From the NCBI GenBank assembly GCA_963971405.1, contig OZ020489.1:2046001-2110000 (forward strand): a stretch of 64,000 bases of DNA, in the 5' to 3' direction. This document shows, in pieces, positions 1 to 11,420 of the stretch (its first letter is position 1; each line of letters begins with the position of its first letter). The position numbers and the translations under genes are program-made. The notes below the pieces were generated by a model, which worked only from the letters and a program-made list of their open reading frames with translations, made no database searches and was not told the origin of the DNA. The DNA is from Psococerastis gibbosa. Lineage: Eukaryota; Arthropoda; Insecta; Psocodea; Psocidae.

Positions 1-2690
1 AGTTTATTTATTCAATTACTTACATTTGATTAGGTAGCCTACAGGAAAACTGAATTATTTTTAACAAATACAATAAAGCTACAATAGGCATCAATTCTCA
101 GAGTCATTTTGTTGAATTTGCTAGCATAAGTAAGCTAATCGATTTGAGGAAGTTGAGTGATGAGCAATTACGATTCCAGCATAATAATATTAGTCCGGAG
201 TTTTTGGTCGCTAATTATGTAAATCCAATTTTTATTCCAACAGCATGCAGTTCACCTGGTTTGCGGTATTCCCAATTAATTCAGCCATCAGCAAATGAAC
301 TCGTCTGTAGACCTGATTACTGATTTTTTGTTTTAACTTTTCAATTGATTTCAGCACTATACTGTTTACTTTCTAGTTTTAAATATCATGTATCATTTAA
401 TTGAACATTATTCCATAGCCTGCGTCGCATTGATATTAAAACTAGTTTTTTCTGGTGTCTTTGCTAAAATGGACTTTAATGTAGAGAGTGACGTCGTTTC
501 GGAGTGCTTTGCTGACTCTCTTTGTCACAGGCGTAACAGTCGTAAACTCACGTGACCCCCTTAAACAGCGGGCCTACTATGGCAATTAGTACAATACTAA
601 CCTAGGCCTATTCTTGAGTTTAAAATGTAAACAAAACAATTTTGAATAGCACTTTCCATTATAAAATTATCTTTTGACATTGCTAAAAAAAGGTAATATT
701 AAAAATAATCTTTCTTCTTGTACTTTCTTTAACCATGCGTCAGGGTGGGACCACAAGTTTTGTAATCTATTTTTCTCTATGTAAACATCATTGGCGCGGA
801 ACAGCAGCAGCAGTCGAGGAAATATACAATATACTGTATATTTCCTTTAAATTATACAATACATGTAAAGTATAAGATAAAATCGTCAGAGTGTCGTCAA
901 AATCAGGTAGTTCTGTCATTGTCATTGTGCTAGTGCCTCAGTGACAGTGTAGAAAGCTTTCTCTAAGAGATGGTTTCTAAGCATTTTAGGGAAGTTAGAA
1001 GCATTTCTCGCCGCTCTCAGTTCAATCGGGAGTTTTCTAAGGTAGGCGAAAACATGTAGTATAGGATCCAGTCGCTCACACTTGGCTGTGCGTGGCGCTG
1101 GCCTTACAATATTATAAATAATATTTTTTTCTGTGGAACCTTTTTAATATTTATCGACGACTCCTACCTTTAGATGTGTTTTATGTGCTTAATACAGTAA
1201 CAAAAAGGTTGTTTTTCCAGAAAAAAACTTTGGTTTTGTTTACAAAATTATTTTTTGAAGAAGCTATTGATAGTCTGTGCTCAAATACATTCCGTATGAT
1301 GACATGCTATTATTATTGTGTTTTATTAATGTATTATTGTATTGGACGGTACATTCAAGTCTATCCAATTGTCTTATTGAACAAACAAGACAAAGCAGCC
1401 GAACTAATGATTATCTATTTCGGTACTTATACTGTAGGCTATACTAGCTACCATAAATAAAATATATATATACAGTACAATAAACATACGGGTTTTCTAG
1501 TACCAGTTATTTTCCTCTGGTTGTGAGCGTCTGATTGTGTTTGAATGTCTCGAACTTGTACTATCCAGTTTATAGCCCAATTCTCCACTGAGCCAAAATT
1601 AACATCATAACTGTTCTCTAAAAAGGAAGCATAGCCGTTTATTGAGTTATGGTCATATTTCTTTATCTATTTCAAATGAATTGGCTGATTGAGAAGAGTA
1701 GAGAAAATGAAGAGTCGTTTACTAAGTGAATACAATAAAAGTCTATTCTAATATAACCATTTAAACACGTTTCACACCTACCAGTACCTACCTACCATTC
1801 TACTCTACAACTTCTTGAAACAGCAATGCTTCCAATCCCACAGGGCCAATTTGAAAAGAAGATATTCCTGCAAACCGCTTTAAAAACCCAAATGGCCAAC
1901 AAGAGAGCTTATATCCCGTGATAAACCGAATAATTTGCTCATAGAAATAGAGGGAACAGCGGATAACGAAGTGAGAAAATGGCCACGCAACACTCGTTCT
2001 ACAGCCTTCTAATTTGAAAAGCCTTCTGTAAAATTACATTATAAAGCAGAAATTACGGCAAGTTAAGCGACGCGGCAATGTGCAGTCGGGGGCCCATTAA
2101 ATGGTTTGATCTGGAATTAATGGAGACGCTGCTCCTTACACAGAGTTGAAAATATAATAGATAAAAGGAGAACAATCGCAGCTAATTGAACGTGCAGCCA
2201 TCAATTACGTGACATAAATCAGAGGAACATTTCTTCCAAAAAATTATGTTCTGTGTAATTTGAGCACTACTTGTGCGTGAATTCAAAGAACATGAATGAT
2301 TGTAGTGTGTCAGAAAAAGCCTTATTTTACGAATCGGGCGAAGTGAACCTGTACGTCATGTATTATGAGTACTGTAATGGCAAACAATTGTCCTAGGGTT
2401 AAATTGCGGGTTCCTTGATTTGCCATATTCTAAAGCACTCGATTGATCGATGGGACAAGTCCGTAGTCTTTAATAGAATAATATACTGCACCTTAATAAT
2501 AATGTCATATACGTACATGGATTATATAATATATACGATCTCTTCAAAAATTATTTGGGAGAGCAAACCTTTTTTGTTTTGTTACTCTATCTTATCCCTA
2601 AAACATGTAGCTCTAGTTAGACAGCATAGATGGAACGGTTCCCCAGATTCAGATTTTTTAGTTGTTTATTGAGATAGTCCAAAACAGAAA
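1..2690. other. A+T-rich sequence, no gene recognised
   Basis: Only short open frames under 100 codons, none resembling a known family. A 28-nt imperfect palindrome lies near 816-844. The block about 2040-2240 is less A+T-biased and has several AATTA/TTAAT cores; it could be a conserved non-coding element, but nothing here proves it. Confidence 0.6.
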
Positions 2691-2699
2691 AGATTTTCA

Positions 2700-2915
2700 C
2701 GAGAAATAATTTTTGTGAACCTATTGGCTGAATTTCATCAAAATCCATCTTGTAGTTTGTCAGCACATTGACGAACAGACAGACCGACAGACCGACCGAG
2801 AGTTACACATTTTCTATAAACCACTTTTGTTGGTTGCCTGGGAGCTCAAAACGTCAAAAAATCCAATGAAATACGAAATCGATACATTTGACCATCACAA
2901 AACTTTAATTTTATT
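2700..2915 (+). repeat. Diverged fragment of the 850-bp dispersed unit
   Basis: The stretch keeps the order of landmarks seen in the units at 16.5, 46.0, 51.6 and 56.1 kb: a TTTCATCAAAATC-like segment, GACA-type tetranucleotide repeats (about 2773-2803), an ACCACTTTTGTTGG segment, a CTGGGAGCTCAAAACG segment and a GACCATCACAAA segment. The ends of the unit and its G-rich half are missing. It is the oldest-looking copy in the window. Confidence 0.6.
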
Positions 2916-4194
2916 GTACTGAAGTATAATTAGGAAATCAATAATGACTGCACTACGAATGCACAATAAAGGCTATGCGTGCTTAGGATAAAAAAGACAC
3001 ATTTGACATAAATGCTTAGAAATCTGGGACGGTATATTTTTTTAAGAAAAAAAAAACACACACACACACATTATAAGTTGACCTCTCACAATCATAGAAG
3101 AAAAAATAGATTTTTGGCGGGTTTTGTTGGAAGACAGGTGCGGGTAGCCTACTGTTGTCAGTGCGGATATTCTTTCAATATTTTATTAAGTATGGGGATT
3201 TCGCATTCCCCTCCCTTTTCCTTAACGGGCATTTCCATAGCTTGCAATGGCCACAAAACACGTATACCGACTATACCAGAGCGGAGCCTTGTTTATAACA
3301 TGACGTGTTAGGCCTACCATCTCAATTTCGCAGACAAGGCGCCCTAACCCTTGCCTATCCACTTCCTCGGGCCTCAGAAAACCGTTTAACTTAATCCATG
3401 GAAATCATCAGTGAATATTAGGCCACAGAGTGAGGGGAGCGCAAGGAAGGGATCCTGCGGTAGGGGGAGAGGGCGGGGGGGGGGGGGAGGCTCAGTTACA
3501 AATAAATAAATTTCATTAGCAGCCAAATCAAATTAGTTTGTGATGGAAAGGAGGGGAGGGGGTGAAGTAATTTCTCATAATCCAATCAAAATTATTCCCT
3601 TGTATAGTTTCTGCTGCCAATTTATCCCATAGTCAGCGAATTATTTTATTAGTTATGTATTACAATACATTCGCAACAAACTCAGCGTTTAACTTTTGAC
3701 GTGTCAACATTTTAATTGGAAAAATAGGTACGTTAGGTTTTATCACCTATATAACTGTAGGATCTCAATTTCATTAATGCATATTATGAAGAAATAGGTT
3801 ACTAACTGGCTCAACGAATATGTAGATTTCTTTTATTGGCCAAAATTAATATGAAAAACGGAAGAACTATCAATAGGGGATTATTAAATGTAAACAATGA
3901 TATTCTACATTTCAATGTGCAGAACGTGGCCTTGACTCTCTCTAAATTTTGAAATATATATAAAGTATGTGGCCGCCACTGACATTGATGGTTGTGGATG
4001 TTGATGAAGTAGGCCTAGTAAGAGCGCTTTCCAGGCATGTCTTCAATGCGGCGAATCTGGGCCACTGACGGCTACACTCAACATTTCAAAATTTGACAAT
4101 ATACGATATTTCCTCCGTCACGGGAGTCTTCAATGTAAATTAAAGTGAAGTAAGAAAATCTTTATTTATGTTCAGTATACAAATTTAGCATTAG
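2916..4194. other. Non-coding; simple repeats only
   Basis: Contains a CA dinucleotide run at 3056-3070 and a 13-nt G run at 3475-3487 in a purine-rich patch. No coding or structural feature recognised. Confidence 0.6.
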
Positions 4195-4394
4195 TTGAAG
4201 AACCAGTAGAATCCGGGCTGATGGACAAGTGAACTTCCAAACGTTTCGTCGACATCTTCAATGGCGCTGCGTAGACTTCGAAGAATATCTACGCAGCGCC
4301 ACTGAAGATGTCGACACAGATGTTGACGAAACGTCTGGAAGTTCACTTTCATATCGACCACGGCCCATCAGTCCGGATTCTACTGGTTCTTCAA
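4195..4394. mobile_element. Inverted pair of Penelope-like terminal repeats
   Basis: A left arm (4195-4274) and a right arm (4288-4394) are inverted copies of the same sequence around a 13-nt centre. The right arm matches 33010-33118, the repeat downstream of the Penelope-like coding remnant at 30.4-31.4 kb, so this looks like a solitary pseudo-LTR pair of that family with no coding region between. The two arms differ at several sites and the left arm lacks part of one stem, so they are not a recent duplication. Head-to-head or tail-to-tail terminal repeats are known in Penelope-like elements; assignment rests on the shared sequence and the ribozyme motif. Confidence 0.7.
4299..4338 (+). ncRNA. 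Minimal hammerhead ribozyme motif (Penelope type)
   Basis: Core box CTGAAGA at 4302-4308, stem II from 4310-4316 and 4321-4327 (7 pairs including G-U, loop CAGA) and box GAAAC at 4328-4332. Very short stem III is closed by GT, the expected cleavage triplet GTC is at 4333-4335, and stem I is CCA (4299-4301) with TGG (4336-4338). This is the reduced form described in metazoan Penelope-like elements, thought to act as a dimer. One unpaired T at 4309 separates the core box and stem II. The inverted left arm carries a broken copy on the minus strand (first C of the core replaced, stem II loop lost). Confidence 0.75.
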
Positions 4395-6670
4395 ATGAAG
4401 CCGAGAAAAGCGTAGCATTAGTTGTTCAGAGGGCACCGTTAGGATTTTCCCGTGATGGACCCCTCAGCTGTATGATTAATGTCGCCGGTGAATTTTGATT
4501 CTTTTTGATTACAGATTTAGTGGGGGTTCGTTAGTCACTTAATTGCCCACCTAATAAACTCACAACTTTAAAATTACATAAATAAATGTGAATGTGGTGA
4601 TAAAAGTGAAATGTGCCTTGTAAATTTGCGAACCCCACAATTTTCGGCAATTTAAAATTTTGGCAAGATGAAAAAAGCGAACCGTGAAAACGTTACATGC
4701 GTTTAATCCAACCCCCACCCCCTCCACCGCTCGCTAATCTTCACAAGTTGCTAAATTCATTTTGCCCCGGTGAAGGGTAGGTAGGGTAGGCCTACATTGG
4801 AAAATTACATTTCTGAAAAATGGCGGCCTCGCTCCCTTGATCGTTAGGGCCCCGCGCTCCTAAGTGCCACTTCAAAAACTGCACCTACATTCCCAATAAC
4901 TCGTCATCTTAATTCTAAAATACCCCTAGATAGTACTGCCTCTCCTACACCTTTCGCCTTCAATTAAGGAAAAATGGTGGGTTTAATTAAAATTAATAAG
5001 AAGATTGATGTGGTAATGGTTTGTAAGGGGGAAAATAAAGTTTCTTAATGAATTGTGGGCTACGGAATTTGTACCTAATTTGATTGAGGATATTTTTAAA
5101 GCTGCAAAAGTGAAAGCATTAGCTCTTAGTCACGGCTCGCTCTGGATTATATTGCAGTAGGCCTGCTCAAGTCCTTTTACCTGCTTGCCTTGTACTGTAC
5201 ATTTTGTAATTAGCTATATAATATACAGTAGCTATCTTCATGATTGTATTAATCACCAAGTCCGTCTGTCTGTTCCCTGGTTCTCCTTATGTACAGGTGG
5301 TCATATTCAACTACCCCAAAGTCATCAGATTCCATTGGAGTTGATTCAATTGAGTTGTAAATTTTATTGGCATTACCTTCGACTTGTGCCCGTAAAACAA
5401 TTGAATTGATACATATCCTATAATTTCGGTTATAACGTTACAACCAAAGTTAATATAATGCCAGTGTTATATATATAGTCTACCATACCATGCAATTATT
5501 AAGTAAGCTTTTATTAATTAAACAATTATATTTACGTGATATTACAGAACAGATTTAATTATACAATGCATATTGTAGTACCGTTTTCCTGATAAAAACT
5601 TTCCGGAATATACTGTATCACATTATTTGATTTGACAGAGAAATAAACAACCAACCACCTGAAAAAACTTTAATAACTCGATGCCTAATAAAAACGATTA
5701 AACGACTCAAATTTTACACCTCTTTGTTTCCTGCAATTTTATACCAGCAACAAAAAAAGTGTTGAAAATAATATCACTGCTTTAACAGCAGCGCTTATTC
5801 TCGAAGCAATTGCTGCTTCATACCTATAATCGCAACATAGGAACCCGGATTTGAGCATTTTTTAAGACCACTTGGTATGAACGGGCCGTCGTCTATGTTG
5901 CCGCGTTCGCCATTAGAGGGAGCTCTCGACAAACAATACTCCTCTGCATTCTCTTATATGAGAGTTTTTCATTTGGGGGTGTTTACCCCCTTACGCGCCA
6001 CTGAGCCTGCCGTCTTATCCGCCCCTATTTTATTTAGTGGTTTCGCTTCTTTTCTTTGACTTGCCTCTCTGATTCAGTTCTATTATTATTTTCACGGGAG
6101 GGTCTACTTTAAAATTCTGATTCTGTCTTCGGTTGTTTGTGTTTGATGCTCTGCTACACTTTCCTTTGCTATATTCTGTTCTTTAACTTTACCATATCCT
6201 ATACAACTCTAAGGTTTTTTATTTAAATTTATGTAGAAATCATAGTTGGTTAGATGTAAAACTCTTCCCAGGAATGAAAAATAAAATTAGAAATAACATT
6301 AAATTGGTGTGTGTGCTTGGGACTACACGATATATAATGTGTGACTGCCAAAAATCTCCTTTAATCTTAATAATTAAAAACATTATTAATTTGCTTTATT
6401 AAACTTCTTCTTCTGGCTCTACAGTAGTACAGCCCTTGATGAGCTTTGGCCTGCTCGACAACACTCCTCTAGTCATCTCGGTTTTATACAACGCTCCACA
6501 CCCAACTCGCGAAGGTCAGTTTCCAACTCATCCTTCCAGCGTTTCCGAGTACTTCTTTATTTTCCACAAAAACATGAAGCATGAATAACTCTCTAAAGAC
6601 CTGGAAAGAGTGAACCCGTACAGGCTTTCCTATTTTATGAACCTAGGCGTACTTACTTGATAGAGTGGCC
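4395..6670. other. Non-coding, nothing recognised
   Basis: Unique-looking sequence with scattered short open frames and no recognisable domain, RNA or repeat structure. The palindrome-containing string GTAGGCCTAC occurs at about 4789, as elsewhere in the window. Confidence 0.55.
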
Positions 6671-6805
6671 CATTGGTCCCTTGTCCAATATCATCAACGA
6701 CCCCATGAATTTTGGACCATTGGCAAATTGGTACACATCCTCCATATCGACCTACACCGGCTACAAGCGATAATGGACAAGCTGAGACAAGCTTACCATT
6801 GACGC

Positions 6806-7120
6806 TATATGTAACTAACTGCCGGCCGCCATACCAAGTTGAATCCAGCGGACCAGAGCAGGTTCAAAGCTGCAGATAACTTGGTCGTGTGCACAGTGCC
6901 GGTAGGGAAACATGGTAGGACTTGTCCTGGTCACCTCCGAACTAATCGTGTGACTTCACTGTGTTTCCCAAGTGGTTCGGATTCCACTATAATCAGGAGG
7001 TCCACTGTCCTATGGGCTGGCATAGGACAGTCAAGTCGGAGTCGCTCTATGGGCCCAAATATGAGGCCTAAGTCGTTATTAACCCGACGAACATTACTAC
7101 TACTACTATATGTAACTAAC
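6806..7120. repeat. 14-bp target site duplication of the 5S-derived SINE
   Basis: TATATGTAACTAAC is found at 6806-6819 and again at 7107-7120, directly flanking the SINE. Perfect identity suggests a fairly young insertion and target-primed integration. Confidence 0.85.
6820..7106 (+). mobile_element. 5S rRNA-derived SINE (SINE3-like), 287 bp
   Basis: The first ~110 nt follow 5S rRNA in order. There is a GCCGGCCGCCATACC-like 5' end running into CATACCAAGTTGAATCCA, a TTCAAAGCTGC segment in place of the A-box region (GTTAAGCAGC in 5S), an ACTTGG segment and a GGTAGGGAAACATGG segment corresponding to the end of the C box. The rest (about 6925-7090) is a body unrelated to anything I recognise, ending in a TAC triplet tail (about 7094-7106). 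A 14-bp perfect duplication of the target flanks it. A 5S head, unrelated body, short repeat tail and target duplication are the hallmarks of SINE3-class elements, moved by a LINE in trans. No second copy is apparent in the window. Confidence 0.8.
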
Positions 7121-7480
7121 ATATGTAACTTAACCAAGTACAGATACGATATACTGTAACAGATAGAACAGTTCCATAGTGCCTATATATGTATATCTCC
7201 TAAATGGTTAAATTTTGGCTCCTTCGATTTTCTCTATCCTAATAGAACTATGGTTTGATCACAAGCATACTGCAATAGTCAGGCCAATATAATACGGTAC
7301 TGTAAAATATATAATAATATATTATTGTAATAATATAATATTGTCTCGGTGTGTAATGCATTGAGCCACGGATTATTCGACCAGTATACACGTATTAAAC
7401 ACGCCTGTAATATTCGAATAATATTGTTATTGTCCGTAATATACAACAGAGTAAATGAAAAAGAGCTATTATGGCCACCA

Positions 7481-7708
7481 TTTCAACAAGAAGAGGCAAA
7501 TGGATGGGGTAGGTACGTTCTGAGGCACGAAGGGCTCCTCAAGAACATCATTGAGGGTATGGTTGAAGGCACTAACTCAAGAGGACGACAGAGGAAGGAG
7601 TACCTAGAGGATGTCATGAAGGACCTAGGGTGCGACACCTATAAAGGACTGAAAAGGACCGTACAAAACAGACAAGAGTGGAGAAGGAGACTTCAACATT
7701 CGCTGTAA
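7481..7708 (+). pseudogene. LINE reverse transcriptase C-terminal fragment
   Basis: Translation contains RYVLRHEGLLKNIIEG, then GRQRKEYLEDVMKDLG and LKRTVQNRQEWRRRL, ending in a stop at 7706-7708. This is the pattern seen at the C-terminus of many non-LTR retrotransposon proteins (a W/Y-G-H-x-x-R-x-E motif, a basic G-R-x-R run, and a final R-x-x-W-R). The N-terminal side drops out of frame upstream of about 7490, so the copy is 5'-truncated and dead. Clade not assigned. Confidence 0.65.
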
Positions 7709-8289
7709 ACCAATCCATAGATTGCAACTCAAGAAGAAGATTCAATGGCTGGTTGTACAGTATCCTACTTATTTAATTTACAGTATTATTATTGACTATT
7801 TCAGTAATAATGGTTCGGTTGTTGTTTAAATATTTGAAAGAAACTACTTTCGGAGATATTGCATTGGATTTGCGCTACTACGAGTTCAATAAAGCAGGCC
7901 CAATCTCGGAAGCGCGGCAGACGGATGGAAAGAACGCGGCCGACCGAGAGTCGGAGGTCGTGATAAATCAGGCGCTCACCTACCGCCATTAATTGAGTGG
8001 CTAATGACAGAGCTCAGTCACTGTCGGCCATACTAATACGGCTCGCTGCCCCAAACGACATGGCGGTTCTGTCAAATTGTGTTAGGTCAGCACCCCATAA
8101 CGGCTGACCTCTCTACTCATTGCGGGATTATTAATATTGCAGAAAATATATATCCCCCCTAAAACGGGCCTAGCCCATAGGAAAAGGTTTAATTTTGTAA
8201 CTGTATTACTGTACTGGGATATTAAAATTGATTGATTGATTGATGTTTGGTACAATGTAATAGTCTTTTATAATATTCGTCTTCTTTAA
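7709..8289. other. Non-coding; balanced block and a GATT tail
   Basis: Positions 7840-8010 are compositionally balanced with overlapping open frames of 62-66 codons on both strands and an ATTAATTGAGTGGCTAATGAC segment. No family recognised. An ATTG/GATT repeat at 8228-8243 follows an ACTGGGATATTAAA segment, which resembles the tail of a CR1/L2-type LINE, but no coding part is attached. Confidence 0.4.
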
Positions 8290-8890
8290 GTGCCTCTTCA
8301 ACTGAAGATTGGCGAACATCATGGCAATTTAGACCTTGGAGGCTGCTGCTCGGAAAAGGGAAGTCGTGTACTTGCCAAACCACTGGCACAGGTTTTCGTA
8401 CCAGGATGTTTTCTTACTGCCGGGAAGCCTTTAGTCCATATATCTTCCTTTGGATTACAACATGCAGAAATAAACAAAAAATAACAAAAACTTAGAGTTT
8501 TAGAAAAACTTGTTATAACAACCAGAATTAGTAAAACTCAAATAATCGTTAAAAAATTAACTTTGTCTAAGAAACCCACTTGTGTTCTTCTTAGACACTT
8601 GTGTTCTTCTTAGACAAAGTTAATTTCTTAACGATTATTTGAGTTTTGCTAATTCGGGTTGTTAAAACAAGTTTTACTAAAACTTTAAGTTTTTGTTTTT
8701 TTTGTTTATTAAAATGAAATACCACGAAGTCACGAGTAATCTAATTATTTATGTTATAAGCATGCAGAAGGCGATATTTTTCGTTCGTCATCACATGGCC
8801 GAAGTATGTTAGTTTCCGTTTCTGAATCGTCAGCTGCATCTCGGCATCTGTATCCATCTGCCTCAGGACCTCGACATCAGGGATATGATC
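8290..8890 (-). pseudogene. LINE RT C-terminal fragment split by a foldback element
   Basis: On the minus strand 8890-8770 encodes DHIPDVEVLRQMDTDAEM, RKLTYFGHVM and NEKYRLLHA. The protein resumes at 8460-8290, frame-shifted, with SKKTSWYENLCQWFGKY, TTSLFRAAASKV and IAMMFANLQLKRHLKK. Read together these give the typical C-terminal region of a non-LTR retrotransposon protein: F-G-H-x-M-x-N-E-K-Y-R-L-L followed by a W-F-G-K motif. The break between the halves coincides with an inserted palindromic element (8470-8760). A second fragment of the same family is at 54000-54185. One internal stop and frame changes show it is non-functional. Confidence 0.7.
8470..8760. mobile_element. Foldback/MITE-like element with 104-bp arms
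   Basis: Left arm 8470-8573 and right arm 8607-8710 are near-perfect inverted complements (about 90% by eye) around a 33-bp spacer that contains a partial direct repeat of TGTGTTCTTCTTAGACA. The direct repeat CATGCAGAA occurs at 8461-8469 and 8761-8769, exactly where the LINE reading is interrupted, and looks like a 9-bp target duplication. About 50 bp lie between the end of the right arm and the right-hand repeat, so the element is asymmetric. 9-bp duplications and long arms fit a Mutator-like origin, but no transposase is present. Confidence 0.65.
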
Positions 8891-11100
8891 TCCCCAAGAT
8901 CTGCAGACGTCTGTATGTCCACATTTCAAATGCACAACTGTGCACCACAGCCATAAATGGCTGCCACAAAACACATAGCGGCTATTTCTAATTGTATCAA
9001 GTCAGCACTATATACCAGCTGATCTTTGCCTCCTCGAAGAAATTAATACCGGTACGGCACGGTAGCGTTGCACTAACTTTTGAACATAACTCACGTGCCT
9101 GTGGAAAAACTTGGCTATGATGTGATCGTGAATTCTGACGGATTTCCCATGTCGTGGGAAGTTGCAACATGGAAAACCTTGGCAACAAACTCATTTGCTA
9201 ATCTGATTAAAAATGGCAAGCAGCTGTTGGAAGTCGCTCTCAGCAATCGGATATACTATAGTATATACACTATATATACTATATATATATAGGGTATTAA
9301 TGCTGCGGCCCCCGTTTAAAAAAAAAAAATAATGAGAGATTATCTGCCCCAAAGTCATAATTCAGTTCAATTCTTATTTTTGAATCATGCGTAAAGAGTA
9401 AAATGAAAATGTGCCGTATTGCTTGCCTAGTTTAATAAGATATTTTCATATTATAACTATTTAATACAATATATAGTTACGTTCCGTCGGACCATAAAAT
9501 TGTAATCAGATAGCTGAGTCCTTGTCGACGTAGAGGCACTAATTTCGTACAAAACTAGGCTGAAACAAAAACTTAATTTAGCCTTTTTGTTGAAAAACCC
9601 TATTTCATAATTTATAAATTATAACCAAGGCAACATTTTGCCCCACAATTTTTCACCCATAGAATTTTCGAAAAAACTTCTCCTGCGGGGCGTTTATAAT
9701 ACCGGTATTTATTTAATCCACTGGTAAACAAGATAATTTTATAATGGAAAGTGCTATTCAAATTTTGTTTGTTTACAGTTATAATCCTAGGGTATTTATT
9801 TAACCCCGGTATTATAAACACCTCGATCAGAATGCTGAACCCTCTATTTGAAGTCATTTCAATGAAACTTGGAGTTTAAAAATATGTACAACCCCGGTCC
9901 TATTTTTGCCCCCTATTGTAACAAAACATTTCCCTGGACAACACCTGGGCGCTTTTGTTTGGCTGTTTATAGATATATCAATCTTCGTTGGTAGAATCTA
10001 ACCTTTACTACTAACAAAATTTCGCACCTGTTTTATCAAAACGTATCCTCCGCGTTGACAAAAACTGAGAACTGTTCTTGCGGAGTCATCCGCGAACATG
10101 CTCGTGGGTACTATCGCGGTGGAGACGGCAACATTTTTGGATATTGCTTTAGGTTTTGGTTCATAAAACAATCTTTAAATCTAGTAAAAGCTTATAAGGT
10201 ACGATTTTATTAAGTGTAAATTTAAACCCCCGCCGGGCCCAGCATTGTGTATTTCTTTTCAATTTAATTTTTTTCAAAAGTTTTGGGGGTACGCAGTACA
10301 GGTGCTTACTACAATATTCGTCAGATACCTACCCGTTGAAGTTTCACTGTAGCTGAGAGTTCATTGTTGAAGTCCTCAACAGTTTCCCGAGACTCCTCAA
10401 TTTCTGGATCTGCAGACAGATTTCGACAGCTTTACTGTATATACCTACTTATATACTTTCTTAATTTATTAAAACAATGCAAGTGACAGGTCTCAAATAG
10501 CGTTTGCGCAATAAGCAATTTCTGATCATTATACAACAATCATCCTATAGATCGTCATTCTCATCAGATGTAAGCATAAAGTTAGCTATAACATAATATA
10601 ATTTAATTGGGAATCAGGTGTTTATGATCTGTCATGCGATGAATGAAGTGCGAGTGTCATTGGCGAAGACTCTTATCCGAGCCTGGAGAAGGCATGGTTA
10701 CGCCTGTTACACTGCGTTAATTTTGGGTTTGACTTCAGGGGCGTCATTGAAATATTTTTCAAGGGGGGGGGGGTTGCATGAGCACATTTAGTTGAGCATA
10801 CAGCTGGAAAACCTCGGCGAGCAATACTGAACGGCACATCCCTGCATAGGCAGATGGTGGTGCCGTCCAATAATACGAATATCGATACTTATGGCAATAT
10901 GAATATAAAAAAACACAGTTTGCAACCTTGCGTGTACATTACTCACAAACAGTGTTGTTATAGGCGTCAACAGTAACGTTCAAAATGCCAGCAATATAAA
11001 CATCTGAAAACAAACCAATTAATATAAGATATTGTACATATGAGTTTGTCTGCTGTAATACGATCAGTAGATACTATCTAACACCTCGTCACGGAGAATC
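8891..11100. other. Non-coding, nothing recognised
   Basis: Contains an alternating TA-rich run at about 9249-9291 and an 11-nt G run at 10763-10773. The end-like string CAGGGGCGTCATTG at about 10736 resembles one hAT terminus but no partner was found. Open frames are short and uninformative. Confidence 0.5.
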
Positions 11101-11420
11101 ATGGAGCGTTATATAGAGCAGCGATAACTAAATTTTGTGGAAAGCTTGAAAAAACGGGCAAATAGACAGTAGACTCACAACATGATTGAGGAGGCCTACA
11201 GTAATGTTGTCATGGGTAGATCGGAAGTTTCTGAGTGACATAAGCTGTCCCGAGAAGAGAAAGAGTGGATGACGACAGCATTGGACGCCCTTCGACCAGC
11301 AAGACCGACGAAAATTTGTCGTTTGTGAAAAATGTACTGAACAGCGAGCTCAGGATGAGTATCGGAATGGATTGAGAATTCTTTTAACCCAAGTTTTTGA
11401 TCGCCAACATCAGTTGACGG
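11101..11420 (+). pseudogene. Mariner-type transposase N-terminal (HTH) remnant
   Basis: An ATG at 11101 begins MERYIEQR. After one frame change come ITKFCGKLEKTGK, then GRSEVSEWHK, REEKEWM and DALRPARP, and after another frame change PSTSKTDENLSFVKNVLNSE ending near 11410. This matches the order of the paired helix-turn-helix region of mariner/Mos1-like transposases (KFC-x-K-L-x-K-T, then GRS-x-V-x-E-WHK, RSGRPSTSKTDENV, then the second helix). Several frameshifts and stops are present and the DD(E/D) catalytic domain is absent, so this is a truncated, long-dead copy. No terminal inverted repeats could be located. Confidence 0.7.

Larger units (their letters stand above)
6671..7150 (+). repeat. 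Unclassified dispersed repeat, copy A (split by SINE)
   Basis: About 135 bp (6671-6805) match copies at 43045-43170 and 44144-44365, including the shared segments CGACCCCATG, ACCTACACCGGCTACAAGC and GGACAAGCTGAGACAAGC. The match to the 44-kb copy resumes after the inserted SINE with AAGTACAGATACGA at about 7136-7149. Family unknown; no protein similarity recognised in any frame. Confidence 0.6.

Noticed and set aside
10736-10775. hAT-like end CAGGGGCGTCATTG with G run; similar lone ends at 12702 and 21190
   Set aside because: No inverted partner or 8-bp duplication found, so not annotated as elements.
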